From contig JBKGYG010000006.1 of assembly GCA_046546235.1 (NCBI GenBank), positions 1 to 41,040 on the forward strand: a stretch of DNA of 41,040 nucleotides, in the 5' to 3' direction. Within the stretch, counting starts at the first letter, position 1, and every line of letters begins with the position of its first letter. The DNA is from JBKGYG01 sp046546235 (GTDB lineage: Bacteria > Bacillota > Clostridia > Lachnospirales > DSM-24629). Under the pieces are notes generated by a model that had not been told where the DNA came from, ran no database searches, and saw only the letters and a list, made by a program, of their open reading frames with translations. Below are positions 1-7,703 of the stretch, in pieces. The position numbers and the translations under genes were made by a program.

Positions 1-2127
1 TGCTTTTGTGTCTATTATTATTGTTTGAGGTCTTGATTTGTCTGATTCGTTTTCTGATATATCCTCTGCTGTTATTTCATATGTGTAGGTTGTGTTTGTT
101 TGGGGTGTGTTGTCTGTATATGTTGTTTTAGTTGTTGTAGTTAGTAGTTCTTCATTTCTATATATGTTATAGTGTTTTACTTCTTGGTTGTCTGTTGATT
201 CGTCCCATGATAATTCTATTGTTTTTGTTTCTGTTATTTGAATTTCTTTTAGTTCTGGGGTTGTTGGTGCTTCTGTGTCTTTTTCTGTTGTTATGTCTTC
301 TGTGTTGGTCTTAGTTGTTTCGTTTTTGCTTGTGTCTACTGCTGTTATTGTGTATGTGTACGTTGTTCCATCTTTTAGGTCTGTATCTGTGTATGTTCTT
401 TCTCCAGTTGTTGCTATTTGTTCTCCATCTCTATATATGGCATAGTAATCTAATTCTACATTGTCTGTAGATTTATTCCATTCTATTGTTATTGTGTTCA
501 TTGTTTTTTCTATTGTTGTTATTTCTGGGGTTGTTGGTGCCTCTGTGTCTCCTTTGGTTTTTATTGTTTCTGTTATTCCTTCTGATGTTTCGCCTTTTTG
601 ATTTGTTGTTTTTATTTCGTATGTGTAGGCTGTTTCTTTTTCTAATTCTGTATCTGTGTATGTTGTTTCTTCTGTTTTTCCTATTTCTTCTCCATCTCTA
701 TATATTATATATTTTTTTTCTTGGTTATGGTTTTGTGATGGTTCTTGCCATTCTAAGGTTATTTCGTTCATTGTTATTTTGGTTGCTATTATGTGTGTTG
801 GTGGTTCTGGGGGTAAGTTTTCTTCTGTTGTTGTTTTTATTTTTGTTTTTTCTGATGTGTTTTCTTTTGTGTCTTTTGCTTGGATCTCATAGGTATAGGT
901 TTTCCCTTCTTCTAATCCTGTGTCTGTGTATGTTGTTTTTTCTGTTCTTCCTATTTCTTCTTCATCTCTATATATTATATAGGTTTTTATTCCTATTTCA
1001 CTTGTTGATTCTTCCCATCCTAGCGTTATTTCTTCTGTTGTTATTTGTATTGCTTCTATATTTGTTGGTGCTGTTGGTGGTTGTGTTGTTGGATCTTCTG
1101 CTTTTGTTGTTATTGTTATTGTGCTTACATTGGATGATTGTCCTGTTTCGCTTTTTGCTTGTATGTCATATGTGTAGCTTTGTTCTGGTGTTAGAGCTAC
1201 ATCTGTGTAATTTAGTGTTGTTGTTCTTCCTATTTCTTCTCCGTCTCTATATATTATGTAGTAATATGTTTCTTCTTCATTGGTTTTTGTTTCCCAGCTT
1301 AAGTCTACAGTGGTTGTTGTTATGTTAGTTGCTTTTATTTCTCCTATGGTTATAGGAGGAGCATCTTCTTCATATGTGTTGGTATATAGTTTGTAATTGG
1401 TTGGGTTTGTTGTTATATTGCCTGGGGTCCCTTGGAAGTCGATTGTTATAGCTTGTCCTTTTTCTATGTTTGAGTTGTAACCTGCGTTTGTTATTTTGTA
1501 GTGGTTATCTGTTTGTTCTATTATGTTTGCATTATCGAAGCTAGTTATATTGTAATCGTAATCAAATTCTATTATCCAATCTTCTATTGCTGTGTCTGTT
1601 AAGTTGTCTATAGTTATTGAACCTTGATGCCCTGTTTCCCAGTCATTGCTTATATTAAAGTCTATATTGTATTGGCTGTTTGTTAGTTCTTTTTGTTTTG
1701 GTTTATTCATTCTTATATTTGTTGGTGGTTCTTCTATATCCCCTGGTGTTCCTGTGAATCCAAAAGTTATGTTTTCTCCTGGGGCTATTTTCTGATTGTA
1801 GTCTAGTGATTTTATTGTATAATTGTCTTTTTCTTGGTTTTCTATACTTGCTGACCATATGTTGTCTATTTGATGTGAAAAGTCAAAGGATAGAGACCAC
1901 CCTTCTATTGGTTCTGTCCCTGTGTTTATGATTTTCATTTGTCCTGCATATCCTGTTCCCCAGTCACTTGTTATTGTGAATTCTAAATCGAAGTTCTCAA
2001 ATGTCTTATAATAGACTTTGTCATTATTTGTTGGTTCCATTGCTAGCGTTGTTCTAGGTGGTAATATAAGTGTAGCAATAGTTGTTAATATTAGCGTCAT
2101 TGCTAATATTTTTTTTGCTATTTGCAT
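1..2127 (-). CDS. Secreted CBM2/FN3 multidomain protein (3' end off the left edge)
   Basis: The frame is open from an ATG at 2127 to the window edge (709 codons, no stop), so the C-terminus is missing. A GAGGGG ribosome site precedes the ATG. Residues 1-29 are a signal peptide (basic start, hydrophobic core, LA before the junction). Two CBM2-like domains follow at about 45-132 and 153-236; both keep the DWxTG, GW/DW and final F-x-GTPG pattern of bacterial carbohydrate-binding modules. At least five fibronectin type III domains follow at about 257-343, 349-436, 438-526, 529-615 and 619 to the edge, each with the recurring YIIYRDGEEIG and TYTYEI blocks. The protein is probably exported and binds polysaccharide; a catalytic or anchoring domain could lie beyond the edge. 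Codon use is strongly A-ending (Thr mostly ACA, Ile mostly ATA), unlike neighbouring genes. The domain calls are pattern-based; the substrate is not known. Confidence 0.85.
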   Translation of the reverse strand, partial: MQIAKKILAMTLILTTIATLILPPRTTLAMEPTNNDKVYYKTFENFDLEFTITSDWGTGYAGQMKIINTGTEPIEGWSLSFDFSHQIDNIWSASIENQEKDNYTIKSLDYNQKIAPGENITFGFTGTPGDIEEPPTNIRMNKPKQKELTNSQYNIDFNISNDWETGHQGSITIDNLTDTAIEDWIIEFDYDYNITSFDNANIIEQTDNHYKITNAGYNSNIEKGQAITIDFQGTPGNITTNPTNYKLYTNTYEEDAPPITIGEIKATNITTTTVDLSWETKTNEEETYYYIIYRDGEEIGRTTTLNYTDVALTPEQSYTYDIQAKSETGQSSNVSTITITTKAEDPTTQPPTAPTNIEAIQITTEEITLGWEESTSEIGIKTYIIYRDEEEIGRTEKTTYTDTGLEEGKTYTYEIQAKDTKENTSEKTKIKTTTEENLPPEPPTHIIATKITMNEITLEWQEPSQNHNQEKKYIIYRDGEEIGKTEETTYTDTELEKETAYTYEIKTTNQKGETSEGITETIKTKGDTEAPTTPEITTIEKTMNTITIEWNKSTDNVELDYYAIYRDGEQIATTGERTYTDTDLKDGTTYTYTITAVDTSKNETTKTNTEDITTEKDTEAPTTPELKEIQITETKTIELSWDESTDNQEVKHYNIYRNEELLTTTTKTTYTDNTPQTNTTYTYEITAEDISENESDKSRPQTIIIDTKA

Positions 2128-2160
2128 GTTCCCCTCATTCCTTCCGTTTATTGTTTATTA

Positions 2161-2218
2161 TTTAATATTAACTTGCCCATGTATCGCCAAATACGGGCGG
2201 TACGCAAGTTGCAATTAA
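2161..2218 (-). repeat. Structured 60-bp repeat, copy E
   Basis: Read on the minus strand it starts with a TTGCAACTTGCG block and ends with CAAGTTAATATTAAA. The outer stem is AACTTGC/GCAAGTT and the inner stem GTACCGCC/GGCGATAC (one G-T pair), with a 4-nt bulge ATGG on the 3' side. It is about 45 bases upstream of the CBM2/FN3 start codon. It matches copy C at 30745-30805 closely, and copies A, B and D share its ends and layout. Confidence 0.7.
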
Positions 2219-2472
2219 AGCCCTCTTTTTAGATAATTGTGCTTAGGACTTGTTCCAATTTAGACTATTGTTTTTTATTCAAGTAACTTGTATGGGTGTT
2301 TTTAAAATTTGAATTTTTAGATGTTGTTTTAGTTTTATGATTAGTTTAAGATTAGTTTTTTGATTTGTATTCTTAAAGAAGAATTTACCTTTTTTATCTT
2401 ATCATATTTTATATGTTTTTGTAACTTTTTTTAATTTTTTATATTATTTGATATTCTATCTGTATTATGAGT

Positions 2473-2594
2473 AAAGTCAGTTTTTATGTTAATTATAATA
2501 GAGAAATATATATACAAATATTTGATCTAACATTTTGTATATATATTTCTCTACGAAAAATTTCTAATTATTATTTTATCTACAATCTGACTTA
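2473..2594. repeat. MITE-like palindromic element
   Basis: A perfect 19-bp inverted repeat (2500-2518 with 2534-2552, core GAGAAATATATATAC) has a 15-nt loop. Further out, AAGTCAG (2474-2480) is matched by CTGACTT (2587-2593). The first 41 bases (2473-2513) recur at 17123-17163 with only two differences. The right end coincides with the protease stop codon, so the hairpin may also act as a transcription stop for that gene. No coding capacity was seen. Confidence 0.6.
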
Positions 2595-3446
2595 TTATTT
2601 TATAATAATAAGTGCTTGTTTCCCATATTGGTCATATGCATTTTTAAATTCACTTATTGGTTTTCTATCCATAATTGCTTTTGATGGATCATTATAGTAT
2701 ATGTAGTTTTCATTATAACCTACAATAACTACTGCATGTTCTGTATAACTTATCTCCATAATTCCATTAGGCGTTAACCAATGATGGATTAAGTTTTCTG
2801 GAACTTCATTGTAATTATTAGCAACATTTATCCATATTGGAATATTTTTGTCTAAGTAATAGTATAAGTCTTCTAGCTCTGTTCCTGTAAGGTTATGGAT
2901 GTTATCCTTATCGATGTAGGTCTCCATTAAAGCCTGTACTGGCTCATGGTATGCTCCTATTCCTGGGTTATTTATATTATGCATGTCTCCAACAAATCCC
3001 TTATGCATATCTCCATAACTAATCATATTATCAGTTATAGTATAAGGAACATCATCCCTTATTAGTTCATCTGCTAGTTGCATTTTATTAGCCTCAATAC
3101 CGTAAAAGTTTAATAGCATTATTAGACTTACAACTTCACAACCTCTAGGCAGCTCAGGATATTGGGGTATAACTGGAACTCCTGATATAATATTTTTATT
3201 GTTATTGGTTAAACTTTGTTCATTAATTATACTATAAGACTTAGATGTAGAAATATACTTTTGTTTATATCCATGAAGGTCATTGTATAATATATTCCCT
3301 TCATCTACTAATATAAATGGAAGGTCTGATGTCATTCTTTCATCTAACAGTGTAACTATATCTTCTTTTGTTTGTACATTAAAATACAAAAACGATATTA
3401 TAAATATTATAGTAAGTATAATTGTTTTATATATAATACGCTTCAA
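2595..3446 (-). CDS. C39-like (YvpB-type) cysteine peptidase, membrane-anchored or secreted
   Basis: A 283-residue protein with a TTG start preceded by AAGGACG at good spacing. Residues 5-23 form a hydrophobic signal or anchor segment. The C-terminal two thirds look like the Peptidase_C39_2 fold: the presumed nucleophile Cys103 in PRGCEVVSL, the presumed catalytic His237 in YTEHAVVIVGY, and Asp253 in YYNDPSKA, spaced as in papain-like C39/YvpB proteins. In bacteriocin exporters C39 domains cut leader peptides, but stand-alone secreted members such as this have unknown substrates. The gene is separated from its upstream neighbour by a strong terminator, so it probably has its own promoter at 3447-3570. 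The family call is fairly sure; the substrate is not. Confidence 0.8.
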   Translation of the reverse strand: MKRIIYKTIILTIIFIISFLYFNVQTKEDIVTLLDERMTSDLPFILVDEGNILYNDLHGYKQKYISTSKSYSIINEQSLTNNNKNIISGVPVIPQYPELPRGCEVVSLIMLLNFYGIEANKMQLADELIRDDVPYTITDNMISYGDMHKGFVGDMHNINNPGIGAYHEPVQALMETYIDKDNIHNLTGTELEDLYYYLDKNIPIWINVANNYNEVPENLIHHWLTPNGIMEISYTEHAVVIVGYNENYIYYNDPSKAIMDRKPISEFKNAYDQYGKQALIIIK

Positions 3447-3571
3447 TTAATTCACGTCCTTATATTGAACTTATTTATCTATCCTCTAATTACTTCAAAC
3501 TAAAAATATCAAAAATCGACACCCCTTGTCAATGATTAAAAAATACCACTTGTAAATGTTTCCTATATACT

Positions 3572-3617
3572 AAAAAAAGGTCACTTAATCCTTTTATTAA
3601 GGATATTAGTAACCTTT
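3572..3617 (-). terminator. Rho-independent terminator after the Usp-like gene
   Basis: On the minus strand AAAGGTTACT pairs with AGTGACCTTT around a second stem of ATCCTT/AAGGAT, followed by a run of T. It lies about 40 bases past the stop of the gene ending at 3657 and so separates it from the protease gene. Confidence 0.8.
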
Positions 3618-3656
3618 AATTAATTTCTATAGTTAATTTAATTTGCATGTTATAAT

Positions 3657-4046
3657 CTATTCTCTGTCAAGTATAATAATCTTAACATCATCTAACGAAT
3701 TTATTATTTTATTCCTTACATCTTTTTTTAGTAATTGTCTTACTTTATTTTCCATTGTTTCTCCTAATAACAAATGTGTTATCTTTAAATCTTTAATTGT
3801 TTTAACAATTCTTGTTGGGATATCTTGATCACTAATAAAGTGAACCTCTCCACCAAGCTCTTTGCCCATTTCAAATAATTTCTCTAATAGAATAACTGCT
3901 TCTTCTTGATCAAATATTGACATCCCTTTTTCAATATGTAGTATATGTAATTCAGCATTTTCTTTAGATGCCAATTCAGAACCTTCTTTTATGAGACGCA
4001 TAGAATTTTGTTGTATTGTTATGCATACAAGAACTTTATTCTTCAT
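3657..4046 (-). CDS. Universal stress protein (Usp)-like protein
   Basis: A 129-residue, probably cytoplasmic protein with an ATG start after GAGGTGA. It has the alternating beta/alpha plan of the Usp/adenine nucleotide alpha-hydrolase fold: an opening strand KVLVCIT, an LIKEGSELA helix, the LHILHIE strand, a HLLLGET strand and a closing KIIILDRE strand. The ATP-binding G-2x-G-9x-G motif of UspA is not evident after HLLLGET, so nucleotide binding is doubtful. The opening resembles the Usp domain within KdpD sensor kinases, but there is no kinase domain and no kdp gene nearby. It is followed by a terminator and looks monocistronic. Confidence 0.65.
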   Translation of the reverse strand: MKNKVLVCITIQQNSMRLIKEGSELASKENAELHILHIEKGMSIFDQEEAVILLEKLFEMGKELGGEVHFISDQDIPTRIVKTIKDLKITHLLLGETMENKVRQLLKKDVRNKIINSLDDVKIIILDRE

Positions 4047-4131
4047 AATTTCACCTCAGTAAAATTTACTTATCTACTGTATAATACCATATAATCCAGA
4101 TTAATAATAATGTAATTATTTTACATATCTT

Positions 4132-5169
4132 TTAACTATCTTTTTCACAATATATTTTTGAAGTCGCCTGAAATTCCTCTCTTGGTTTAATAATTATTAG
4201 TCCTGACTTTTTAGGACTGATTAAATTCGGGGCATTAATTTTACAGGTTTGTGGTTCTATACTTATATATTTACCATTTTTATTGTTATTCCATATCATC
4301 CAATATTTATAAATTTGATCAACTTCATAAATTATCCGTATTTTTTGCTGAGTATCTTCTAAAATTGCTCCATGAAAATTAAGATTATCTTTATCTTTAA
4401 CTATATTATTTGCCGTATAATGATGATCTAAAGCTTCGTATAACGGATAATAGCCTTTTTTATCCCTCATTTTTGCCTCATGTTCTTTTAATTCAGCTTC
4501 CATTCCTATTGGCAAACTACGTTCATTTAATTCTATTCTTCTACCTATCGATAGTCTTAGCCTAATTCTTTCTTTCTTACTCCTTGGATGGAACAACAAA
4601 TTAAACGTTGTATGATAGCCTAATAAAAGAGGCATAGGCTCATTATCCATGTTTTTAATATAAGCTTCTTGATATACCCCTTCTCTTGTAAATTTATAAG
4701 TAAGTTTAAATACAAAGTTATGAGGATATGATTTAAAATCTCTACTCTTTTTGTTATGTTTATATGTAAGCTCTACACAAATATTTTTGTTGTCAATTAT
4801 TTCTTGTTTAGTAACTTCCCACTTAGTTCTAGATAAAAACCCATGTAATGAATTTTTATTTTTTCTATCTCTAATAGGGAATTTATAAAGCTTATCATTA
4901 AACGAAAATTTCCCTTCATCTAGTCTATTTGGTGGGAAAAGAACCGGCATCCCATAAGCATAATGCATCTTTTTGTCCTTACATTGTCGTTTTGTTGAAG
5001 GTTTATGTAAAATATTAATGTCATAATCTTTATGCCGTAATTCTATGAGGTTCCCTCCTACTCTCGGTATAATTCTACCCTCATATGGTCCGTTTTGAAC
5101 ATGAATACAATCAAGACCATTCCAGTTTTCTTTTTCAAAACTTATCTTACACAACTTAATCAACTCCAA
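4132..5169 (-). CDS. Aldose 1-epimerase family protein (GalM-like)
   Basis: A 345-residue protein of the galactose-mutarotase-like superfamily, which interconverts alpha and beta anomers of free sugars. Family marks are the YGMPVLFPPNRLDEGKF block (72-88), LHGF with His109, GYHTTFN with His186 (the usual catalytic acid) and IEPQTC with Glu305 (the usual catalytic base). No signal peptide is seen, so it is probably cytoplasmic. The start is uncertain: the first possible codon is TTG at 5169, but a GGAG site lies just inside it and would better serve a TTG at about 5154. It stands alone, with no sugar-utilisation genes beside it, so the substrate cannot be inferred. Confidence 0.8.
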   Translation of the reverse strand: MELIKLCKISFEKENWNGLDCIHVQNGPYEGRIIPRVGGNLIELRHKDYDINILHKPSTKRQCKDKKMHYAYGMPVLFPPNRLDEGKFSFNDKLYKFPIRDRKNKNSLHGFLSRTKWEVTKQEIIDNKNICVELTYKHNKKSRDFKSYPHNFVFKLTYKFTREGVYQEAYIKNMDNEPMPLLLGYHTTFNLLFHPRSKKERIRLRLSIGRRIELNERSLPIGMEAELKEHEAKMRDKKGYYPLYEALDHHYTANNIVKDKDNLNFHGAILEDTQQKIRIIYEVDQIYKYWMIWNNNKNGKYISIEPQTCKINAPNLISPKKSGLIIIKPREEFQATSKIYCEKDS

Positions 5170-5288
5170 ACTTTACATTAGTTAACCCATAAATCAAAGA
5201 ATCTAACACATTTTACTTTAACTTAAGGTGTTTCTCTGTTATCTCTATTATACATAATATTTCCTTTTTATGTAACAAAATAAAAAAA

Positions 5289-5324
5289 TAATAACAAAAA
5301 CCTATACCAAAAAATTGGTATAGG
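5289..5324 (-). terminator. Rho-independent terminator after the Tyr/Arg-rich gene
   Basis: CCTATACCA pairs with TGGTATAGG (5301-5324). On the minus strand it is followed by TTTTTGTTATTATT. It lies some 20 bases past the stop at 5347. Confidence 0.85.
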
Positions 5325-5346
5325 TATATTAATAATTGATGAATTT

Positions 5347-5937
5347 TTAGTAATAACTATAATAATCGGAACTATAAGGATATCTGTATCTTGGTCTTCT
5401 TCGCCTTCTATAATATCTTCTTCTTCTACCAAAAATCTCATTAAGCAACATCACTTGTATTAAATCTCTTAAACCAAACCGTCTATATCCAAACTGTTGT
5501 GATTCAACTTCTTCGTCTTTTTTTTCATCACTTACTTCATTTATTCTAACAGCTGGATCTTCCATAACTCGCTCATAGATTTTTTCTGATATCATGTTTA
5601 CTGCTTCTCTATCTGGATATTCATCATACATATAACTTCCATCGTACTCCATTTTATCACATTCTTCGTCTATATAATACTGTATTTGTTTTGCAAGGTC
5701 TGGATACATTTTTTTCATATAGTCTAAATCCATTTCATCTATCCCATCATTATCTTCGAATGGTAGTTGAACAGGAGTTGTTTGATAGTTATAGTATAGA
5801 CCTCTTCTCTTATCGTATGGCATATAAGGATAGTACATATTTGAATAATCGTAATTTTTATCCACTTTTAATTCCCCCTTAGTTATTTCAATATCAATAT
5901 ATGCTTGGGAATTAATTTCGTTCATATAGACAACCAC
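5347..5937 (-). CDS. Tyr- and Arg-rich protein of unknown function
   Basis: A 196-residue protein I cannot assign. The N-terminal half is acidic and Tyr-rich; the middle has an MYPDLAKQIQYYIDEECDK segment followed by YDGSYMYDEYPD. The C-terminal 50 residues begin RDLIQVMLLNEI and become an Arg/Tyr tail (RRRRYYRRRRRP, then alternating Tyr, Pro and Ser). Tyr/Arg-rich low-complexity tails occur in some spore coat proteins, which would fit a spore-former, but this is only inference. The first start codon is GTG at 5937 and ATG at 5925 is the alternative; neither has a strong ribosome site. It lies 31 bases downstream of ywmB with no terminator between, so the two are probably co-transcribed. Confidence 0.65.
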   Translation of the reverse strand: MVVYMNEINSQAYIDIEITKGELKVDKNYDYSNMYYPYMPYDKRRGLYYNYQTTPVQLPFEDNDGIDEMDLDYMKKMYPDLAKQIQYYIDEECDKMEYDGSYMYDEYPDREAVNMISEKIYERVMEDPAVRINEVSDEKKDEEVESQQFGYRRFGLRDLIQVMLLNEIFGRRRRYYRRRRRPRYRYPYSSDYYSYY

Positions 5938-5968
5938 ATTTTCTCAATAGCTAATCTTTTATTCTATC

Positions 5969-6724
5969 TTAATATCCAACACTTATAATAGGTGAAGCTA
6001 AGTGTAATATTGTTTTATCTTCTTTTTCATTAAACGTAAACGCAACATCAACATTTATCTTTTTCCCATTGCTTACAATGTATTCATCTATATAAGGTGC
6101 ATATCCATAAATGCTGTATATGTCATCTGTTATAAATTCCTCTTGTTTTTTTGCATTAATAGAATCCATTAATTCATCAGTTAATTCCTTCCTTGTTTCG
6201 CTAGATACTCTTCCTTTTTTTTCACCGATTATATCTACTGATATATGAGAATCTATCCCTTCAACATTTAAAATATCTCTAATTATATTTTTATAGTGAA
6301 TAACACTATCGATGTCTTTTGTTAATGAAATATCCATTATTATATAGTTTTCTACTTCTAAAATGTTTTCTTCAACTGGTTTTTCCATAGAGACAATTTT
6401 TATAGAAGTTCTAGCATTTTTTGATTCTTTAGATAATTTTACTTCCTGAAAAACACCTTCATCTATCTCTGAGAATTCATAAGGCGATTTTATAGGTATT
6501 TGTTTAGCTAATTTTTCTAGTGCATTTTGCTTATCTTCTTTGGTCATATATGTTTTATTATATATACCCCAAACACTTACCTGACTCTCTTTTAATTCAA
6601 AAGTAGTCTTATTAAATGCTGAAACTAATTCGTCTTCACCTTTATAAAAGTAATTACCTGAATATTGATAAGCAACTACAAAGATAACTATAAATATTAT
6701 GTAAAAAAATTGTTTTTTGTCCAT
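5969..6724 (-). CDS. ywmB: YwmB-like protein (DUF1779, TATA-box-binding-protein-like fold)
   Basis: A 251-residue protein with a single N-terminal membrane segment (about 5-21) and an exported remainder. Length, the N-terminal anchor and the start of the mature part (LVSAFNKTTFELKESQVSVWG) suit the YwmB family. Context supports the call: in Bacillus ywmB lies shortly after atpC, and here it is the first conserved gene after atpC once the three surface-protein genes are passed. The function is unknown. An ATG start follows AAAGGGGGAT. A long hairpin in the leader (6735-6793) ends against this ribosome site and may affect its access. Confidence 0.65.
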   Translation of the reverse strand: MDKKQFFYIIFIVIFVVAYQYSGNYFYKGEDELVSAFNKTTFELKESQVSVWGIYNKTYMTKEDKQNALEKLAKQIPIKSPYEFSEIDEGVFQEVKLSKESKNARTSIKIVSMEKPVEENILEVENYIIMDISLTKDIDSVIHYKNIIRDILNVEGIDSHISVDIIGEKKGRVSSETRKELTDELMDSINAKKQEEFITDDIYSIYGYAPYIDEYIVSNGKKINVDVAFTFNEKEDKTILHLASPIISVGY

Positions 6725-6734
6725 AAAAATCCCC

Positions 6735-6793
6735 CTTTGTTCATTCTTTTATAGGAATTATAATTCCTTTGCTTTTCTAAAGTATGAACAAAG
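6735..6793. promoter_or_regulatory. Long leader hairpin before ywmB
   Basis: CTTTGTTCAT (6735-6744) pairs with ATGAACAAAG (6784-6793), a perfect 10-bp outer stem. An inner 16-base palindrome, AGGAATTATAATTCCT (6753-6768), forms a second stem. On the minus strand the end of the outer stem runs into the AAAGGGGGAT ribosome site of ywmB. It may end transcripts from the SLH operon, regulate ywmB translation, or be a remnant repeat; no T-run follows it. Confidence 0.5.
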
Positions 6794-6831
6794 AGGTATT
6801 GTTTTATACAATAATCCTTTTAAAATTAATT

Positions 6832-7692
6832 CTACTTAGTTTCATATATTTGCTCCAAAACTCGTGATAATAATATAGCACATTCTTCTCTTGTTGCTTT
6901 TTTATTAGGCGTATATGGTTTAGAAAATAAATCTTCTTCCTTAATAATACCCTTCTGATATAAAGAAACATAGTTATCATTGCTCCAATGTTCCTTTATA
7001 GGATATTCTACATTTTGTTCTGTTCCATTTAGCACTCTAAATGTTCTATCTATAACAGCTATAACTTCGCTTATAGTAATATCATCTTTTGGAGAAAATT
7101 CTCCATTTCCTCTACCTACTAGTATCTTTTTTTCTGCCAAAGTAATAATATAATCTTTAGCCCAATCTGAATCATTAACATCATAAAAAGTTGATTCTAA
7201 ATTTTGCTCTATTTCATAGTTAGCTGCTCGTACAACCATTGTAGCAAATTCTTCCCTTGTTACTTTTTCATCACCACGAAATGTTTTATCAGGGTATCCA
7301 GATATCACCCCTCTATCATATAAATGTATAATATGGTCTTTCTTCTCAACATTTTTTGGTAAATCTAATAATTTACTTGTATTATTTTTTTGTTCTTTTA
7401 CTACAATCTTTAATGGAAATTTGATTTTATCATTTTTAATAAACATTTTATTACTTTCTACGACATCATTCCCTATTCTATAGCTTACTTCAACTTTATT
7501 TTCATTAATAATTGAATATCCTGTTATTTGTATAGATTTTGTTTCGTCTTCATCATACCATTTTAATATAACGTATCCACCATTATCACTAATTTGTTCA
7601 AAGTCATAAATCACACGTTGTTCTGCCATTAATTTATTTAATGGTATAATTGAAATTAATACTAATACAGTTATTACGATTTTTTTATACAT
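6832..7692 (-). CDS. Three-SLH-domain surface protein
   Basis: A 286-residue exported protein. Residues 1-23 are a signal peptide. A beta-rich stretch with no clear family covers 24-110. Three S-layer homology repeats follow at about 117-156 (DRGVISGYPDKTFRGDEKVTREEF), 169-218 (FYDVNDSDWAKDYI) and 233-280. SLH triplets hold proteins to pyruvylated secondary cell-wall polymers, so this is probably a wall-anchored protein. An ATG start follows AGGAGGGAA. It begins 11 bases after the stop of the 1464-residue FN3 protein and is the last gene of a three-gene operon. Confidence 0.9.
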   Translation of the reverse strand: MYKKIVITVLVLISIIPLNKLMAEQRVIYDFEQISDNGGYVILKWYDEDETKSIQITGYSIINENKVEVSYRIGNDVVESNKMFIKNDKIKFPLKIVVKEQKNNTSKLLDLPKNVEKKDHIIHLYDRGVISGYPDKTFRGDEKVTREEFATMVVRAANYEIEQNLESTFYDVNDSDWAKDYIITLAEKKILVGRGNGEFSPKDDITISEVIAVIDRTFRVLNGTEQNVEYPIKEHWSNDNYVSLYQKGIIKEEDLFSKPYTPNKKATREECAILLSRVLEQIYETK

Positions 7693-7703
7693 TACATTCC
7701 CTC

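Larger units (their letters stand above)
2128..2594. other. 467-bp intergenic region with two repeat elements
   Basis: This gap separates the CBM2/FN3 gene from the C39-like protease gene. It holds a structured repeat of the 60-bp family (2161-2218), about 250 bp of very AT-rich DNA with no gene, and a palindromic element (2473-2594) that abuts the protease stop codon. On the minus strand a weak promoter-like stretch (TTACAA, about 17 bases, TAAGAT) lies near 2395-2430 and could give the CBM2 gene a leader of some 270 bases. No known riboswitch signature was found in that leader. Confidence 0.6.

Noticed and set aside
486..1328. 280-codon plus-strand open frame of mostly Leu/Phe/Val
   Set aside because: It is the antisense shadow of the FN3 array; its composition is unlike a protein and comes from the A-ending codons of the real gene. 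No ribosome site.
1..1360. Regularly spaced similar DNA blocks, considered as a CRISPR array or satellite
   Set aside because: The unit is 250-280 bases, in frame, and encodes FN3 domains; no short direct repeats with unique spacers.
2219..2430. Possible riboswitch in the long leader of the CBM2/FN3 gene
   Set aside because: The stretch is nearly all A/T; no c-di-GMP, SAM, T-box or other known core motif, and few stable stems apart from repeat E.
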